This document shows positions 13,369 through 25,545 of a DNA stretch of 64,000 nucleotides, in pieces. The stretch's first letter is position 1; every line of letters starts with the position of its first letter. Origin of the DNA: Endocalyx cinctus (lineage: Eukaryota; Ascomycota; Sordariomycetes; Amphisphaeriales; Apiosporaceae). A program made the position numbers and the translations under genes. The DNA lies in the NCBI GenBank assembly GCA_001600455.1, contig BCKC01000012.1, forward strand, positions 310,001 to 374,000. The letters are read 5' to 3'. A model generated the notes under the pieces. That model searched no databases, was not told the origin of the DNA, and saw nothing but the letters and a program-made list of their open reading frames with translations.

Positions 13369-14225
13369 TTAACTATCTAGTTCATTCACATATAATGGAG
13401 TCACCTCCACCTCTCGGGTCCAAAGAGAATAAGGCCTATCTACCGTGCCAATGATGGTGTTCCAGCTATCCTCTGCTTGCCTATCGGTAAGGTAGATAAC
13501 TCCAGATTCGGCGCTGGAATTTCTAAACGTACCCTCGAGCTCCACCGCGGAGGTCTGTACTTGCGCGTTTGTCTGAGTGTAAATAGCCTGAAAGACGGCT
13601 GTTTCTATGGTCGTAGCGCATGTCGTAAACCCGTGGCTGCGCATCAAGACCACCGAATGATCTGGCAAACTCTCTTCTTCGTCTCCGTCGGAAAATTCCG
13701 CAGCTAGGGCGGCCCCGAGCGGGACGGTACGCACGAGGAGGTCCTGGCTGTCGTTGGCGGCATAATATTTGGCAATATCAAACACGGGAACATAATCTCC
13801 TGCGCGTTATATTAGCATAATGATCCCAACTTAAAGCATAGGTCCCGTTACTTACCGAGGAATCCGGCCAAGTGAATCGCGGGTCTCAAAGGGACGTCGG
13901 TAATGCTGAAGGGGATCACGGCGGAAGAGTGACTGTGAACGACGACATCGATACCAGAAAAGCGCTTCAAGATCTCGCTATGAATATAACGTTCGATAAA
14001 CCCGTTAGGGGCGCTGGCATTGACAGGAGATGCGTCCGAGATATAATACTCGACAATATCGTCGAGCGAAGACACGAGAGCTGGAGGTAGATTACGGGAC
14101 ATAAAGAAAGTTGAAGAGTTATTCGGGTTCCGCAGAGACATATGACCGTATGCGTCCAAGGCACCGTTATAATGCAGGATATGGAGTCCTGTAATAAAGT
14201 CTCCCAATATCTGGGTTAAATTCAT
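13369..14225 (-). CDS. Class II aldolase/adducin-domain protein
   Basis: Two exons (14225-13856 and 13799-13369) encode 266 residues. Seen: an N-terminal YGHMSLRNP segment (the NGHVSxR-type start of this fold), an Asp/Glu-rich middle, the metal-binding VVVHSHSSAV with two histidines and a later RSHGFTT histidine. These match the zinc ligands of the class II aldolase/adducin fold (L-fuculose-phosphate aldolase type), so metal binding seems intact. Substrate and reaction are unknown: fungal stand-alone members have been linked to sugar-phosphate or decarboxylase chemistry, but nothing here decides. The intron has a GTAAG donor and CAG acceptor, and the splice restores the GlyAsp codons. Codons for five residues lie upstream of the chosen ATG without another ATG, so this start is likely. 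It has no close neighbours. Confidence 0.75.
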
Positions 14226-16092
14226 CTTCGCTATGTCCAATAAACTTCTTGATGTTCATGTAAAGTAATGGCTATAAGAGAGTTTTCCAACGTACTTCTC
14301 CATAGGTGCATCGTAGAAATGACGATGTATATTTATACTTTTATGGTGGGGTTAGAGTTACTTTCATGATGTATGTATGTTGGGGTCATGATGCATTGCG
14401 GAGATGCCTAGTAAGGACAGAATCAGATGAATACCATCTCGAAATGATCTCAGAATTAGTAATATTTGATATTAAAAGTCTCAAAGTTGAGCTTGTGATA
14501 CTTTAAATTGGAAATATTTAATGATACATTTTATCTTTGACCCAATGTTTGAATCTCTCAAGTTGCTCTATCCACTCAGCGCTGGTGGGAATAAAAATAA
14601 AAAGCAAATAAAACGCCTTCATAACCCTGAATAACGCCACGTTATTTCGCTTTAACCACTTCTAAATTAAATTAAGCTTAAAAGCCAAGCTTTTTATAAA
14701 CTATTGATACTTATTGTTATTATTTCGTTATCAAGTCAAATCAACCCCAAGACTTGGGCTTTTCGGTGGGTTGGAAGCTTACCTCCTAGACGGCCCAGTG
14801 CACAAAGCATATTTTAACTTCCGATTTATTGAACTTGAGATTTTCCATGAGATATACCTTAAACTACATCAGTATGTGTAAAAACTGTAGTCACGATAAG
14901 GTGTATGTGTTGAGTTGCTATGGTGTACTTTCGTCGTCCAAATTGTAAGGGTCTGGCCCTAATAAAGTGATGAATGAAAACTCTGGAAGGGTTGAGCATT
15001 CGAGCATTGCTAAGTTAGATCGTTCGGTCCAATTAAGGAATGGGTTACTAAGCCTCATATTCTTATATAGACCTCCTTTTCACCGGAAGACTTAGCGACA
15101 TAACCGCTCGGGTTCCGTCATACTATCGGGTATTAACCTAGGATGCTCTTTGAAGAAAACGGAACTGGCAATCATTCAAAATGACCCCGCCAGCCCGCCA
15201 ACCCGGTTGCGCTACCCCACTCTGAGAGACGCCATAATCTTCCATTTATACCCCCTTACTCTAAAGACGTATACCCATTGGCAATTATGTCTCATCCTGA
15301 AAATTGGGACGGGAGGGGTGTATAAAGTAGAGAAGTGCACAGACCTTATTTAGAGTCGGCTGTAGATGCCACAGCTGCGCGAGTAAATTTTCATATACCG
15401 AATGACGACGGGAAGCGGATGTGCTACTTTTGTGAATCTGCTACGCTAGGTATGGTACTTCACGGGGTCTATCTTGATTTCTAAGGTCGTCCTGTGAGAT
15501 AATTTCAATGAAAATGATACCGGGTTGAGACGATATTGTACATTTATAAGAGGCGAGCCTGTCGTATTATTTTCCTCAGTCTTTGCAACTCGTTCCATTT
15601 TTTCCCGGATGACTTGAAAGTAATTACCTGGCGGATTGAGTGGGATGGATGGTGACAGCCGCATTCCCCTCTCACATCTTTCCAGGTAGCCCAGAGTAAT
15701 ATGTATTCGAGATGCAAGTAACGAACACGATGATAACTATTGGTCTGACTGCGCTAGATTTCCCCGTCGTCTTTTTTTTTTTTTTTAAAAAAAAAAAATA
15801 AAAAAAATAATAATAATCTATCAGCACCGCGCTACCCCACTCCAACCAGATTTAAGGGTGGTCCCCCCCCCCCTTTTTGACTTTGAATCCATCCTCCTGT
15901 GTTTTGCAAGCTCACCTCTTGGTATAAAGTCCAGTCGATATTCCAATGCATCATGGCGAACGACTGTCAAGTGTACAATTCTAGTTCTAAGCTTGACGGA
16001 AATTGATCACGGGGAAACCTATGCTCTACCCTTCGATATCCTCATTAGGAGTGTTCTGGAGTCTCCAACTGGTTAACAAACCCTCTGTCCCT
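14226..16092. other. Intergenic with inverted T/A homopolymer
   Basis: No gene seen. It contains a T15 run directly followed by A12 and further A/TAA-rich sequence (15772-15818), then a C13 run near 15862-15873. The sequence GCGCTACCCCACT occurs twice, near 15210 and 15830; its reverse complement resembles a tRNA D-arm/A-box, but no box B accompanies either copy. Confidence 0.45.
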
Positions 16093-16281
16093 AACTATCG
16101 CAGAAAAAGCCGCAGATTAGACACCGAATGGATTGATGCCGGCCTGTTGAAGCAATGGAAAGATAACTATCTACCTGTACACGGCCCTACATATCTTAAC
16201 CCTCTGAAGATATCGCCTCCGCGATAGGCATGGTTGATCGATGTAAAACTCAAACGATTCGTATCTGACCACAGCAATTAA
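16093..16281 (+). pseudogene. Relic of a HET (heterokaryon incompatibility) domain gene
   Basis: One frame reads NYRRKSRRLDTEWIDAG, then LLKQWKDNYLPVHGP, NPLKISPPR, a TAG stop at 16225-16227, AWLIDVKLKRFVSD and a second stop at 16279-16281. The order W-I-D-x-x-L-L-x-x-W, H-G, N-P-L-K-I and A-W-L-I-D-V is the usual lead-in to the HET domain in fungal incompatibility proteins. The TAG sits where a residue just before AWLIDV would be. I could not find the following L-S-Y-x-W-G motif or any C-terminal part, so this looks like a short broken fragment. The assignment rests on motif recall, without an alignment. No intact HET gene is present in the window. Confidence 0.5.
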
Positions 16282-17668
16282 GTCCTTAAATTTCCTTTGC
16301 GGAAAACAGAGGAGATTAGGGTAGTCTGGGTGAAATGGTTGAATGGGGTGGCATATCGCCTTGCTTTGAGTGGGACTGAAAGGCTCCTTCCAACATAGCT
16401 ACCTCCTTACAGTCAATCACCAAAAAAACTGTCTACCTTAGGGCGAAGATGCGTCCATTAACTTTCAATATACTTGTTTTTGTGATAGCCATACGGGAAG
16501 TTCGAGGAGGGATTCTGTAATGATGAATTCTATCGGTTTGGAGTCAGCATAGATGAGGATGGCGATGGTGACGAAGGTAACGACAATAGTGAAATCATAA
16601 GCAAAAGCTAAACTGTTATATTTCTTTGGCTAAAAGGAGTTATTAACTCTCCATTTCTCTGTCGCCACTGACATAAATGGGTCGAGTGACGAAGATCATA
16701 TACTCGATGCGTAACAGAGGCCGAGCTCGAAATTTATCAGTATGACTTCCCATGACTTTGAAAAAAGGATTGATATTCCCTAACCTCATTGGGCTCATCG
16801 TACCATGAAGAAAGGTCACTGCATGCTAGATGAATATCTGATCACTATTGCAGGAAAAACTCCGCATCCAGATTCTCCCTGGGTAACCCGGCATACATGA
16901 TATGTACTGTGTTGCGACCCCTGGATAGCTTGTTCTATTATCAGAGATAAGGAATAAGCCTCCATGCTATCTCAACTCACGTGCAGGCGCATGATCGGGT
17001 GAGCTTTATCCGAAAGCTCGATAACGTTAGAGTCGAGAGAGAGAACAAGACACCAATTTCAATCATGCTCGTCACTGTCTAGTGAAAGAAGAAAAAAAAG
17101 CTGCGGGAGGGATCAACTTTGAACTCCACTATCGCTAGAATCCAACGTCTTCCTCTGCCAATTTTCTGTTATTATAATGATGATCGACCATAACAAGATT
17201 GAGTCTATCAATTCGGATCCAAATATGCGAGAAGATAATTGGCAGATTCTGAGGATCAAGATACACCAGAGCCGTCTAGAGCTACATGATAATGCAACGT
17301 CGCATTGATGTCCGTTTGAATCGTCAACGCTGCGCTCTCATTTGACGCGAGGGGAAAGGCAGGGGTTACTATCTTGCTGTCAGATGGCAAGGATGTATAC
17401 CCTCGGATGGCAATGTCAGTTCACGTACAAGGGGGTTATAATCGGTGGGAGTTCGATGCGGGGAAACAATGACTATATGAAGCGTCATGCCAGCGGACAT
17501 AATATCAGATCTAAATATTGAAATTATTATTAAGCATACGTTTGAGCGAGCATTCCAATCTTTAACGAGAGCCATTCTACTTTTTTTCTCTTATACATAT
17601 TGAAAAAAAAAAAAGGATTGTTAGAAACTCGAGTCAAAACATAGGTTCAACTCATCAACTACGACGTG
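16282..17668. other. Intergenic, no gene seen
   Basis: The region between the HET relic and the transporter. A short acidic frame around 16495-16610 (rich in Asp and Glu codons) could be more of the decayed gene but has no recognisable motif. The remainder gives only short frames. Confidence 0.4.
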
Positions 17669-19885
17669 ATGGACGAAGGCGTTTCGAAAACCGTAGTAGA
17701 GGACGGCAGACAAAGCCTTTATGTCCCATACAAAGGATGGAAAGCGGGAGAAAAAACTACTGAAGTTCAAGGGGACTCAAACTTTTACGAATCGGTCACG
17801 GCAGCTCCACTCAATGCTTGGTCGAGGACTTCTCTTCAGTTATATGCCATCCTCTTGGTAGCGGCGCTAAATGCTACCGCAAGCGGTTTCGATGGAGTGA
17901 GTAGGAAGAGCGGCACCATTCTTCTTCTTGATGGCGCCAAAGACTAACAGTCTAAGTCCATTTTTAGTTCTATTAATGCTATGGATCAATATAAGACGTA
18001 TTTTCATCATACCGAACTGGGTAGCACGACCGGGGTTATTTTCTTAATGTATGGGGTTGGAAACATAGTACGTCCCCCTTGGGTAACTCTTTCGTACCAC
18101 CCTGCTTACCATCTAAGGCCGGTTCTCTATTTACTGGTCCTATATGCGATCAATTTGGTAGACGTGTCGGGATGGCAGTAGGATCTTTTTTCATCATGGC
18201 CGGAGCCGCTATCTTGACCGCCGCTCAGAACGATAGCTATCTCCTGGCTGGCCGGTTCATACTTGGATTTGGAGTTTCGATCGGCACAAGCTCCGCCCCT
18301 ACCTAGTGAGTATTCATCTCAAGCTTAGTTGCTCTGCACTGTTATGCCGACACTGCAAATTCCTTGCTGGCTTGTGTTACTTCATAAGAATCTTCGAGAC
18401 GAGGATGTACTTCCCCTATGTTGGTATCCGAAGTGACTAACCTTCAGATTGGTAGCGCGCTTGAGATAGCACCTCCCCGTAAGTCTCCACTCATAATTGA
18501 TTGTCAATAACTCCCAAGGAACTAACATTTTGTTAGAATGGAGAGCACGGGTGGTCGGCTACTACAACACCTTTTTCTACACTGGCTCAATTCTTTCTAC
18601 CGGAGTAGCTTATGCATCGAACAAACATAATTCCGAAATCGCATTTCGGCTTCCGCTCGGCCTGCAGTTATTTACGCCGATACTTATCTTGTCGGGAGTA
18701 TTTTTCATCCCGGAGTCGCCTCGATGGTTATGCGCTAGAGGTAAACATGACTTAGCTGCACAGATCCTTGCGAAATATCACGGTGGAGGGGATATCCAGC
18801 ATCCAATTGTCCAGCTAGAATTAAAAGAGTTCGAGGAAAGCATTAAAGTCCAAAATGCGCAGGCATGGTGGAACTATTGGGGTTTGTAAGTTGACCAAGA
18901 AAACTTGAGAGCAGTTATCCAGGATGTCATAATACTAATGCTAAAGGGGGGAATAGGGTGAACACCCGCAACGCGCGTTGGCGGATGCTGATGAATGCGT
19001 TCATGTCCTACTTTTCACAATTATCCGGGAATTCTGTTTTGACTTACTATCTCCCGGCAATGTATACTCAATTAGGCATCATATCGACAGACAGACGGCT
19101 TCTCTTGACGTTCGCCAATTCCCTTGTTTCCTGCGCGGGAGCCGTCGCGGGATCTGCGACGAACGATCGGATCGGAAGACGAACAAAACTATGGGTCGGA
19201 TCCATCATTTTGGCCTTTCTGTTTGGAGGGGTCACGGGATTCTCCAGCCAGTTTGAGGAGGGTAAACATCCAAATGCCGCCCTTTCGAATGGAGGGGTCG
19301 CCATGGTACGTCAGACAAGCTTCGAGAAGTAGAACAATGCTGAAAAGACACTGATACGAAACAGATATTCTTATTCGGACTTGTATTCTCCTTCGTATAT
19401 ACGCCATTGACGGCAACCTACTGTGCCGAGGTACTGGCCAACGATACTCGCGCGAAGGGTATGGGAGTCGTAAGTGGCTAAACATCCCCTAATTCGCATA
19501 CATTCACTGATCTGAGTAGCACGTCATCATGACAAACTCGGCAAACCTGTACAACACATATGTCACCGCGGTGGCGCTCGATGCGATTACCTGGAAATAT
19601 TATTTCGTATTCGTGGGCCTGAATTTGGTTTATGGTTAGTCTCATTACCAAGTGATTCAACTTCGAACTGTAGCGCTTTGATTGACTAACACTCAAATAG
19701 CCATTGTCTGGTTCTTTTTTGGAGTAGAAACTAGAGGACGTACACTGGAAGAGTTGGACGCCGTGTTTGACTCGAAGTGGCCGCCAAAGGCAGCTTTGGC
19801 AAAGACTATTATGATTAAAAGCGAAGATGGGCACTTGCAAGATTTGAACGAAAGTAGGCAAGATCAATCACATTTAAAAGTGTAA
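17669..19885 (+). CDS. MFS sugar/H+ symporter (lactose permease-like)
   Basis: Nine exons rebuilt: 17669-17896, 17957-18067, 18118-18305, 18456-18478, 18537-18885, 18957-19305, 19365-19469, 19520-19634 and 19701-19885. They total 550 residues with all phases consistent. Sugar-porter signatures are present: GFDG at the start of the loop after helix 1, DQFGRRVG, PESPRWL before the central loop, NDRIGRR and VETRGRTLEELD at the C-terminus. The protein should sit in the plasma membrane with twelve helices and import a mono- or disaccharide with protons. The fungal relatives I would compare it with are annotated as lactose or hexose permeases; the substrate is not decided. Exon 4 is only 23 nt, and introns 1 and 2 end in AAG. 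At intron 1 a CAG six bases upstream would add two residues, but it lies too close to the CTAAC branch site. No glycosidase lies next to it. Confidence 0.85.
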
Positions 19886-20247
19886 GATACTTAAAATGGG
19901 CGAATGGAAATATTGAACCCCTGATATACCGATAATATACCTACCTATAAAGGGGGACATTAGCGACACAAGAAAAAAAACGGCTTAAGTTAAGATCTTA
20001 TAAACCTGTGAAAACTGCGAGAATTTAAGTCCAAGGTAAATGAAGTATAATTGACTGATTTGTTTGAGTGGATTGAGATTGAATCCCTCGGCTGTCAAAT
20101 CACTGAGTGATTACAACCTTTTAGCTGAGTTATAGCACCTCGCTCCTTGAGTGTAGAGCCAGACTGGAACTGGACTAATTACTACCGGTTGTCTGAGCTC
20201 AGGAGTAACCTAGCAGCCTATATGACATGAATATGTTATGTGAAGCT
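19886..20247. other. Short intergenic region
   Basis: Convergent 3' flanks of the transporter (plus strand) and the secreted cysteine-rich protein (minus strand). Nothing else seen. Confidence 0.6.
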
Positions 20248-20641
20248 TTAAAAGCCTTGCTCCTCAACAATCTTCTGGGCGTTGGCGATGTTCTCCTCGG
20301 CGTTGGGGTCTTCGAAACCACAGCCAGTCTTTCCGTTTTGGAATTCGGCTCCAATTCCAGAGCAGATGCCTACTTCGTTTCCTTCCGCATCCTCAGCGCC
20401 GCCGGCGCAGCAGCCTTCTTGGCAATCGGCATCGGCGACGCATCCACCAGTGGTGAACTGGGCTCCCTGGCCATTGCCGACATCGCGAGCTCCGGCCGCG
20501 TTGGGAGTGAGAGCCAATGCGGCAGTGGCAACTGCAATAGAATCAGCTTATCATAACTTCCTACGCATAAAGGGCAAGATCGCGTGTTGAGACTATAAAT
20601 TACTTACAGGCAATAACAGAGACAATGCTGAGACGAACCAT
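20248..20641 (-). CDS. Small cysteine-rich secreted protein, BAS2-like
   Basis: Two exons (20641-20608 and 20531-20248) encode 105 residues. The N-terminus is a signal peptide: MVRLS, a hydrophobic stretch and an ALAL segment near residue 20. The mature part holds GNGQGAQFTTGGC, then cysteines arranged C-x5-C-x3-CC followed by two more in GICSG and KTGCGF: six in all, enough for three disulfides. The VGNGxGxQF.TGxC and GKTGCGF segments are those of the biotrophy-associated secreted protein 2 (BAS2) family known from Magnaporthe and widespread in Sordariomycetes, also in endophytes. The C-terminal extension after the last cysteine is acidic and helical (about 25 residues), longer than I remember for the family. 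A role at the host interface is inferred from family. The intron splits the signal peptide codons, a common layout for this class. Confidence 0.75.
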
Positions 20642-22103
20642 TGTGATTGATTTGGTATTTTTAAGGAATTAAAAAGAAGGTCTAGCCTTAGAAATAGTAA
20701 CCAAATGAGTGTGTAAGAAACGAACGAGAAGACACCAGGTCTTTCAATAGAGAAATGCAATTGTTCAGAGTTGTTGGAGTGATGTGGGAATAAATCAAAT
20801 GTAGATGAGCTGGCGAAGGGCGCCTTTTTATCAACGAGATAATCTTTCAAAAACACTATTCATCATTTTTCATGATTCAGACGAACACCTGTTATGCGAT
20901 GAGATCGACATGACAGGTAGAACGTGCCGAGAAATGGATGAAACTCCAATTCAGACGAGATTTGCCGGATGTGAAATATCCCCAGTCGCAGATCCCGTAA
21001 AGCGGGACCACATGGAGTGAGGGAGGAACGGCATGAATTCTCGACCTTACGGCGCCTAGATAATAGGCACATATTTGAAACACTTTCAATCGGATGACCG
21101 AAAAAAGCGTAGGTTTATAAAGATCCTTTCACCACGGCTTGTAAGGGGTTCAGACAGATGATCTCGGTCTCAACTACTCTCCTAATCGACTATCATGACG
21201 ATACATCAATCTTGGCAGCTGTAACGCGAAAAAAAAGTTGATAAATATAATCGTCAAACCAGTTTAATGAAAGTAAGGAGGCAGCAAGTATGTCAAAATA
21301 GCTCTTAGATATGTTAAGAATGAGAACAAACTAGTTTATGATACCGAGAGGCAATGCGAGAACTCTTGCCATCTCAGCAAATAGCCTAGGTCATAGTTCC
21401 ACAGCTACGAGGCTCCAAAATCGATATAAACTATCTTAAATGCATGATTTATAAGGAATCATAATTACCATTATTATTGAATGATCGCTCTGTTATTAGT
21501 CTTGGTATAGAAAAGAAACTGATTTTTTCATTCAGTTTCCCAGCAAGACCGGACATATCGCGTTGAAGGTGAAAGAAAGCATAATGCTAATCATCCATCA
21601 GCTGTTCTGGCTTCCCAGCTTATCAATATTCTGTTCTTGAATGTATTCCCTTGCCGTCAGAGATGCCTCTCCCGCCAAGCCTGAGAACGGCAGGCAAAAT
21701 TTGCCCCCTCTTTCGCCTGTTTGAAACTCCTGGGTGGTGTAACTCACTTTAGTAAGAGAAACCCAGAGAGAGTCATATAGTGTACTGTGGTTACGACTCA
21801 TCGAACCAAGTGGACTATTCATATACGCAGTAGTTTGGGGGTTTTCGTCAAGTGGCCGTTACGCATGCGTAACAGTCGTGAGAGTCTACCCACTAAATGT
21901 AAATAGTAGAAAGGCCGTGCATTTCTATATATAGTATATAACTACAGGCGTACAGCATCATTAAAAGTTTTAATAAAAAATTATCAAATGATTATTTATG
22001 AAAAACTATTATTGTGTTAAACAAGAACGAGATTACCGCTGTGTGAAGTATGGTATTTTCAACTGGGTGGTGCCCAGGTATATAGAGAAAGCTTCACACC
22101 CAC
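20642..22103. other. Intergenic, no gene seen
   Basis: Upstream of the secreted protein and downstream of the kinase-TPR gene. One minus-strand frame at 21598-21822 starts with ATG and could encode 74 residues, but it has no signal peptide, no motif and no splice partners, so it is not called. Confidence 0.5.
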
Positions 22104-25010
22104 TTACGATTCATCCATCTCAACTTCGCTGTCCTCCGCCGACTCCCATTCTCCCGACTCCCACTCCTCTAGTATCTGCAAGGTCTCTAAGGTTTCTGGA
22201 TCGTCCTCGCCAAATTGCAACTTATGAAGCTCGAGACATTCCTTCATTAACTCCATAGCTCCTTCGTCTTTTCCTTCACTCTTCCAGGTGCAGGCCAAAT
22301 TTGACATGCTGGCCAAAGTATCAGGGTGATGTGGACCAAGTACCCTCTTTTTAATCTCGAACACTCCTATCTCGATCTCCTCTGCTTCATCTAATCTTCC
22401 CTGATCTCCGATCGTAACTGCTAGACTTGTCATTATCTTCAACGTTTCCGGGTGCTCTAACCCTAAAGTTCGTTTCCTCACGTCCGCCACCTGTTTCTGG
22501 AGTTTTTCTGCTTCTTTGACCTCCCCGATATCTTGGAACATGCCTGCCAATATTGCATTCATCCGTAATGTATCGGGATGTTCGAAGCCTAGGACACGTG
22601 TCCCTGCATCAACCGCGTCGACCTGTAACTTTATCCCTTCTTCCCATATTTCATAGTCCCAGAACATCTTGGAAAGGTTTGTGAGACTCGTCAACGTGTC
22701 CGGGTGGTTCAAGCCAAATAATTTCTGCGTCAAATCCATTACCTTCATTTGAAGCTCTATGGCTTCATCTAGCTTTTTCTGCCTGTAGTAGACGGAGGCT
22801 AGTATCGACATGTTGGCTAATGTAGTGGAATGCTCTGGTCCAAACAACTGACTGGTCTTTGTCATCACATCGCGGCCTAATTTCTCAGCTTCTTCCCAAC
22901 GTCCCTGGCTGCCATAAGTAGCAGCGAGGCTAGCCGTACATGTCAGAGTGAGTGGGTTATCATGCCCAAACTGTTTCAAACATGTATCTAAAGTTTCCCG
23001 TTCCATCACTTCGGCGTCGTTCCAGCGACCTTGTTCCCAGTATATCGTGGCAAGGTGTAACTTGCTCTGCAAGGTATCGCCGTGGGTGCTTCCGTGTCTA
23101 TTCTCTAAAGCAGTAAAGACGTGCCTTCCAAAGATTTCTGCTTCATCCCAACGACCAGCTGAACACATAATCAAAGAAAGGATGTTAGCTAGGTCCACAG
23201 CCATCAGATTATTGGGACCAAAAATATTGAGTAAACTCTCGTATTCATTCTTCGTTACTCTCTCGGCTTCATATAGGACATCCTGTTCGCGGTAGGTGTC
23301 CGCCAAAGAGTCCATCAACGATATATGCCGTGACTCAATAAGCGTGGAGAAGAAGTCACCCGCGTGTTCGATGAAGGCTGGTACATCTTCGAAGATTGTC
23401 ATGAGATCGATACCCGCATTTTTAGCCCTTTGTTGCGTCAAAATCTGTTCTGAAGCGGTTGCAGAGTTGCCAAATCCGATTGCGTAGCATATACCCAGCT
23501 GAGAAGATAAGGGACTGGTTGGATCAGACATATATAAATCTTCTAGACACTTGACAATTCGAGCTCGTACACGAAAATCGGACAGATAGAAGGAGCGTAT
23601 TGAACGAGAAATCTGGCTAGTTAGTATGAAGAGTTTCCGTTGTGTATCTAAATGTCTTACGTGGAAGTTCTCATCAACAGGAGGGTTGTATTGAAACTCG
23701 TACACTTCTTCTCGTATCGTGTTCTCATTCAGGTCGAGTATCTGTACCCATCCATCCATCTTTACATTTCTTTCGTCTGGATCAAAGGCCAGTGCCTCAT
23801 GAAAAAGATGGGCCAACATAGATACGGCCTTAGCTTGAATGTCTTGATTGGAGTCGAGGAAGGATGTCGAAAGATCCGCTAGCGAGTAGTTATTCATTCT
23901 CAGTTGTGCAAGACTCTTCAAAGATGCGTCTTCAGCTTCCTGTGTAACTATGAGAGTATCTAGCTTGACCGCCTCGGGCAACGGGTCGACGCCTGAAAGG
24001 AACCGCTCAAAGACGAACCAGAAGCACAGCATTGCGTACGAGAATATATCAGTTTTTGACGCCTGAGCTGGAGTAAACGTGGGATATTCTTTCAATTCAG
24101 GTGCATACCATGGCCAAGACTCAGGGAGTTTGATAGAAGTCTCGTGTTCTGAGTATGGGCTTGAATATCCGAAATCGGCAACTTTTGGAATAAACGATCC
24201 GTCCTCTCGCTTAAAAACAATGATGTTCTGAGGCTTGATGTCTCCATGGATGATTCCTAGAATATCCGCGTCTGTGAGGAGTACTGCTCTAGATAAATAT
24301 AGGTAGATAATGTGACTTACGATTAGAGTGCATAGTCTCAATTGCCATGCCAACGTTCAGACAGAACTCCACGCGGGCCTCGAAGCTTAGTTTGCGACCA
24401 ATTGGTCCTGTAGCAAAGTGGTAAAGGTCGCCATAAAGCGACATCTCGAACATCAATACAGGCCAGACGCCAACGAATGAGCCCCCATTCTCGTTACTAC
24501 TATCGTCCTCATTATTACCCTTAGAAGAAACATCCCACGTGATTCCTTGGAGTTCAAGGATGTACGGAAAGTCTCGAATTCCTTCATGTCCAAGAACTAA
24601 GACTTCGCTAATAAGCCGGCGAAAGATTTCCGCCTCGTCAAGGACTAGCTTATCGTGATCAGATACGCGTTTAAAGGCGATATTATTCTCCGGATTTACT
24701 GAAGCTTGGCTGATCTGACTAGTACCGCCGCTTCCGATCGAGCTTCGAGTCGATTGCCATGGGAGGGGGAATATTTCAACATCTAGTCCTTGTACAGCTG
24801 CTAGAAATGTGATGAGATTACAAGGCTTGTCATTTTCATTCACGGCGAGAAAATTACTAGAGAAGAGGCGCGGATGCCCGAAAGAAGACTGGGGATCATA
24901 AAATGTTACTACCTCCGGTTCTATCTATTATATTGAACGTTAGAAATTACCAAAATTGAAGTAGTTATACAAGCTCTAACTAGGTAAATACTTACAGACG
25001 AACTCTCCAT
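22104..25010 (-). CDS. Protein kinase fused to eight TPR repeats
   Basis: Three exons (25010-24996, 24924-24321, 24271-22104) give 928 residues. The kinase domain (about residues 65-360) has a glycine loop IGSGGTS near 68-74, Lys90 in AFKRV, HGDIKPQN at 215-222 (catalytic Asp217), ADFG at 238-241, and WYAPE. All catalytic residues are present, with HGD in place of HRD. A linker follows, then eight consecutive 42-residue tetratricopeptide units of the kinesin-light-chain/NPHP3 type (pattern LA..Y..QGRWDEAE...LGxxHPDTL) covering roughly residues 570-905, and an acidic tail. No membrane segment or signal peptide is seen. The TPR array resembles sensor arrays of fungal NLR proteins, but the NB-ARC/NACHT domain is replaced by a kinase. 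It is a tandem paralogue of the next gene, with the same 15-nt first exon. The first intron was inferred; it joins five codons to a frame lacking its own ATG. Confidence 0.85.
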
Positions 25011-25545
25011 TGCGACACGTAAATGCCTTCACGACATACGTTTCAGCATTATCAAGAGAGCATGCTTATGCGGGGAGAATACTACGACTTTATTTGTGAA
25101 TATAATTATGCAACGGATATTTCATATTTCCGTTCCGTATTACGTTGCGTTCTGTCATGGGAGCCCAGATATGCAGCAAAACCATTATGATGCGGAAACA
25201 GAGAACCATCTCATTTCAAGCATATATAACTATTAGTATGAATCCATGATCTTGATCGTCTCCTTATTTTACTATATAGAACTATCCGTTTGTTTTGTCA
25301 GAAAACTTCCCAATCTAGCAAGTGGTAGCCTCGAAATTTATTGTCCTTCTTGGCCTTAAAAACTCATTGACTATTGCTTGCCCGCAACAACCAGCATCTT
25401 GCTAAGCGCGGACCGCATCTACTTGTATGACATATGCAATTTTTATTAAGAATAATTTGGTAATCTTGCTGAGAGTATTTAATCCTGTCATACGTTTTAG
25501 ACTTCGATTATTTGCTAACTATACTTATTAAAGAAGAGAATTTCA
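25011..25545. other. Intergenic, no gene seen
   Basis: AT-rich promoter region of the kinase-TPR gene and 3' flank of its paralogue. No other features seen. Confidence 0.6.

Noticed and set aside
15190..15842. GCGCTACCCCACT repeated twice, like a reversed tRNA D-arm
   Set aside because: The reverse complement fits an A box, but neither copy has a B box at a suitable distance. Two 13-base matches are weak evidence for a SINE.
21598..21822. 74-codon minus-strand frame with an ATG
   Set aside because: No signal peptide, motif or convincing splice partner; likely chance.
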